Assembly (NCBI GenBank): GCA_027574665.1
Contig: CM050655.1
Location: forward strand, 4,464,001 to 4,528,000
Origin: Rhynochetos jubatus
Taxonomy: Eukaryota > Chordata > Aves > Eurypygiformes > Rhynochetidae
Reading direction: 5' to 3'
Length of the DNA: 64,000 nt
In this document: piece after piece, positions 60,276-64,000 of the stretch
Layout of the letters: every line of letters starts with the position of its first letter
Position numbering within the stretch: position 1 is the stretch's first letter
Translations under genes and position numbers: made by a program
Notes under the pieces: model-generated
What the model was told of the DNA's origin: nothing
The model's database searches: none
The model's input: only the letters and a program-made list of their open reading frames with translations

Positions 60276-63200
60276 GTACCCAACTTGAGCGTGTTACACC
60301 TGCAGCCGTTGCACTGCAGTGGGAAGAGGGAGAAATTGTGCAGAACACGTTATGCGGATTGTGCCACAGCGCGTGTATGGAGCCTGGGTTTTGCTCTGTA
60401 CTCATCTCATTTTCTAAGGGAACTTATTGTTTTGGGACCCTACTTGCTGCCTAGAGCTTGTTTACGTTGAAACCTTTTTATTTGGAAAGCACAGTACACT
60501 GATCCTCTGAAAGAGAGATGCCTTCTGTCTCTGGTGGGATGTCTGAGCAATGGCTTGCTGAGAAAGCCAGGCTCCTGCCTTGATGGCTGTTAGGCTGCTG
60601 CGTGCAGAGTAGGGAGTCAGCGCAGAAGCTTTCAAACCCTCTCAAGCATCCAGTGTGTGACTCTGAGTCCACCTGTTTGTGTGTGTGCACAGGCAAACAG
60701 GCAGCGTATGTAGGAAGAAGCGGGGATGAGTGGGAAGGGAGGGTTACAGGAAAGGCGTGCTTTAATTTTCCATTAATTATTCCACACAAATGTGCCTGTT
60801 GAAATGGGCTCACTCCCCATTCGTGGTGTCTCTGTTGATAAGGCTGTTTGTTGATAAGCCTGTTTGATTTTCACATCAGACACGTTTTCAAGAGGAGGAA
60901 AGCCTGAGTAATGAACTATATTGTCAACTTATGGCCTGCTTTCACTGTTGGGCAATCCCAGGAGCTTTGGGCTCCTCAGAACTGCCAGCCAGCTAGTTTG
61001 GTGCTATCTGTAACCACCGCTACTGCAAGATGTAATTTTGGTCTGATGAAGAGTCCCGTAACAGAGAGTTGGCAGACACAAGTGTTTTATTGTTTAAACC
61101 TGCCTGGCCGTCGCTTTCACTGGGCCGTGTTTGATGATTTAATATCTTTGCAGTATCAAAGGGTAGAACGGAGTATATGCTCTTCACAATGCCTCTCTGT
61201 ATGATTTGCTTCTGATAATTATTGGAAGTCTGTGTCCTGGAGGCTGCATCTCATTAGCTGTTAAATCGTGGATGGTTGCATATAGCAGCTTAACGGCTTT
61301 TCGTGAAGAAATGAAGAGCTGTTGCGTTTGAAGTTGCTGAATCATATTCTGGTTTTGGTTAGAGTAGATTACACAGCTTGAGGTTTACAACTGCCCTGTG
61401 GTATGTGGGGCTCCAAACTTTTGCTGTTGTGACATGCTGGTGGCAGATTGCAAAGAAATGACCCACCTTTGTGCACGCTCTTGCTTTTAAAAAAGAGCAT
61501 TTGTTGACACGGCAAACGTAATGATTGATTTTCGTCTTAGGTGGCTGGTTGCTTCTGGCTAGGGGAGCCAGGGGGGGTTTGTTGGCAAGCGAGTGCTTGT
61601 GTTCCGGTCATTAGATGTGCCTACGCTGACCAGCTCTTTCCTTCCCATACTAGGCAGGGAGGAACGTGGCCATGCTTTCCAAATAAGACACGAGCCAGGC
61701 GTGGAGGGTGCCAAAGAGGTCCCATGGGAACGACGTGCAGCCTGGATCTCTTCTCCGTCCACAGCCTTCCTTTCTCCTACAGGGCTCGACTCGCGGCAGT
61801 TTCAGCAGGGAGAGCGCTATTTAAAACAGACCTCGTGGCTGCTTTGCCAACACCAGCCCTTTTCTCTCCAGCCTTGAGACCAAGCGTACCTTCTCTGACC
61901 CAAATGCCGCTGTTGCCTGTGCTTTGTTCATTGCTGGATGCAAACAGGAGTGTCCCAGGTGCTGGGCTCCGTGTTTGTGTTTGAGCGGAGCGGTTGTGGG
62001 CTTGGTGTTTGATCAGCAGTCGCCCAGTGAGTCATCTCGGGAGCTATGCTTGAGCGTTTCCTGCTCCTGTGACAGAGGAAGGTGTGCCCTGGCTCAAAAT
62101 CAGGGCTGCTCCCAGGGTGTGCTGCTCCCCGATCAGTTGTGTAGCACTCAGGGAATTCCTGACTCTCCTATATCTTCTTTAAAAAAAGAACAACCAGCAA
62201 AACCCACATTAAAACCCCTTTTCAGGGCTTCCCTTAATTAAAAATAGTATAGGGTTTTCCTTGAGGAAAAAAAATTAAGCTTAAGTGAAAGTGTTTAACA
62301 CTTGTTTGTTATCCCAATGTTGCTTTTAATGAAGCTGATGATTAGAGGTGGAATAGTAAATTAGGCATGACATTGCTATTTCGGGTGATGATTCAGTGAA
62401 AAGGAAGCCGAAATATAAATCACTCGGCATCTGCTGGGGCTGGGGCTGGGGCTGGGATGGTGTGGGGCTGGTTCCCCGGCACGTGCTGTCTTGCAGCCTG
62501 TGCCCTGCGCAGGTCCTGACTGCGTAAGGCAGAAAAGGAAAAGGTTGAGTGCTTCTGTAGTCGGAAAGCTAACGAGCGGTAACGCATGACGGGGGTGGGC
62601 TGGCGTGTTAATTAATTTGCTAGAAGAGTTTGCATGCGGCAGCAGGACTGCTTTATCGAGGTCTGCGTGCTGGGTCCTGCAGGTGTGCTGCCTTAGGAGC
62701 GTCGGTCGTGCCGAGACGTCGCTTTGGTGTGTGTTACAGTAGGATAACCGCAGAAAACGAAGCCTGACTCATTTCCCCTGCTAAGATGTGTGTGCTGGCG
62801 CATGGTCAGGGAGGCCCCAGTGATGCTCTGGAGTTGAACTGAGATGTTCATTTACAGCTTTATTTTCATGGCTGCCCAGGCTTTCATTTTTTTCCTTTTA
62901 AGTTAGCTTAGCGTAAGCGTTGACTGTCTCAACAGCAGCTTTGCTCGTGTAGAGCAGTAGGGATTACTTGCTCATCTTTCTCTTCCATGAATACGTGCCG
63001 AGAAGGGACTTTTCCCTTTGGTCCTGTAATATCTCTCTGGAGGCCCCTGATTACACGAGGCTGCAGTTCTAAGGGCAGAACGAGAGTTTTTGCCTGGTCT
63101 CCACTGCATCGAGGAGTGGTGCGTACTGGGGGAAGGCGCGCGCTTTGCCAGGAAAGCAGGAGGTCGCCGCAGAAGGGACTTGCCTGGGATGATGTTATGT

Positions 63201-64000
63201 TCAGGTTGTTTAGAAGTGGTGTAAAAAACCCTCTCAGACGGTGACGTGTACACCTGTATACACACAAAAGTGCTTTCTGTCTCCCCGTTTCCATAGCGAA
63301 ACCAGGGCACAATATTACGACCCGCTTCACGTTTAGCACCCAGTCTGGATGATGTGAGTTATTCCCATTTTCAGGCTCTGAGCTGCTCCCTTCTTGACCT
63401 GGCATCGTGTGCCATCCAGTCCTGAGGTCAGAGGGATGGATTGTAGCATGTTTGTTGGGTTTTTTTGCCAGCTGATTAGATCATGTTAGCGAAAATGAGG
63501 TAATCGTGAGTTCAGCTGCCGACAAAAGGGAAGTGTTGCTGCGTTTGCTCACTTCTCATAGGGAAGTTTGAGGCCGAAGTGTGGCTTCAGTTGTGATGAA
63601 AACAGCCTGTGGGGTATTAAACAGGCATTTTGGATTCTACTTTTTCGGTCTGGATCGAGTTATTCAAGACTCTGGTTCCTCGTTATTTTTTCAGGAATGT
63701 ATTTGTCCTGAAAATTGTGGGTTTGCGTATGTCACAGCTAATTGCTGAAACTCCAAAGGTTGCTAATAATTGAAAGGAACAGCTTCCCATGAAGCTTTGA
63801 GTAGCTGTACATAATCACTTTTCCCTTTGGGACCTGAAACTCAAAGCACTTAAGAGGTAACACCTGTTTCTTATGCTGCAGTGGGCTTAGAGGGGCTGCT
63901 TTGAGCTTTCGGGGAGGTGGGAGGTCAGCTCAGCGCTCTCTGGCCAGACATGGCAAACTGTGCATCAGAACGCGATGGTCATTAAAAACCCTCAATTTCC
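60276..64000 (+). other. MICU1: MICU1 intron after the polybasic exon (runs off the right edge)
   Basis: It begins GTACCC and continues to the end of the window. I saw no exon with the expected next text (VMEYENRIRAY-like) before 64000. It contains a three-copy TGGGGC repeat near 62434-62455 and no interspersed repeat that I can recognise. Open frames at 61541-61984 (plus) and 62929-63405 (minus) do not resemble known proteins. Confidence 0.85.
62434..62455 (+). repeat. Short TGGGGC tandem repeat
   Basis: Three to four copies of a hexamer TGGGGC on the plus strand, the sense strand of MICU1 intron. It has four closely spaced G-runs and so fits a G-quadruplex pattern. Confidence 0.75.

Noticed and set aside
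60276-60470. Continuation of the MICU1 frame past the polybasic exon
   Set aside because: A donor follows Lys-117 in the phase expected from the family. The continuation does not match the VMEYENRI text that should come next.
62929-63405. 158-codon minus-strand frame in the last MICU1 intron
   Set aside because: No recognised motif, and antisense to an expressed intron. Composition follows the strand bias.
1-64000. Retrovirus-like elements, DNA transposons, tRNA/rRNA genes, CRISPR arrays
   Set aside because: Scanned by eye on both strands. No paired long terminal repeats, transposase or viral gene text, cloverleaf gene or regularly spaced direct repeats were seen. Very old fragments could have been missed.

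Overview
This window is vertebrate nuclear DNA, almost certainly from a bird. The interspersed repeats I recognise are all CR1-type LINE 3' ends, with bird-style 3' ends resembling ATTCTATGA/TTCTGTGAA. Repeat density is low, and genes have small exons in long introns with CpG-island promoters. I cannot name the species. There is no prokaryotic or organellar content, and I saw no CRISPR array, rRNA, tRNA or retrovirus-like element.

The window is centred on a head-to-head pair of genes for one protein machine, the mitochondrial calcium uniporter. On the minus strand, the first coding exon of MCU (the pore subunit) lies at 26988-27116 in a large CpG island. Nearly everything to its left (1-26987) is the start of MCU intron 1. 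On the plus strand, MICU1 (the calcium-sensing gatekeeper of the pore) starts in a second CpG island at about 33.4-34.3 kb. It has a probable non-coding first exon ending at 33548, a probable second 5'UTR exon (34299-34381), the first coding exon (45398-45562) and the next coding exon (60089-60275), which ends with the KKKKRSGFRDRK polybasic segment. The gene continues beyond the right edge. The 54-codon and 62-codon parts join through a split arginine codon, giving 117 residues of the N-terminus.

The roughly 6 kb between the two start regions holds three CCAAT boxes and several GC boxes (MCU side), G-rich and TA/TG simple repeats, pyrimidine tracts, AT-rich stretches that look like conserved non-coding elements, and an irregular minisatellite with units of roughly 21-24 bp (32770-33365) that ends where the MICU1 GC-box promoter begins.

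The introns are mostly featureless. They contain six CR1 pieces (3.1, 6.4, 16.3, 39.5, 41.6 and 54.7 kb), several homopolymers (notably C23 at 38340), and three isolated CpG-rich patches (10.7, 14.6 and 44.2 kb). Strand composition switches across the gene pair: the plus strand is A/C-rich in the MCU half and G/T-rich in the MICU1 half, as expected if both genes are transcribed outward in the germline. Many long open frames were considered and most were rejected as non-coding.
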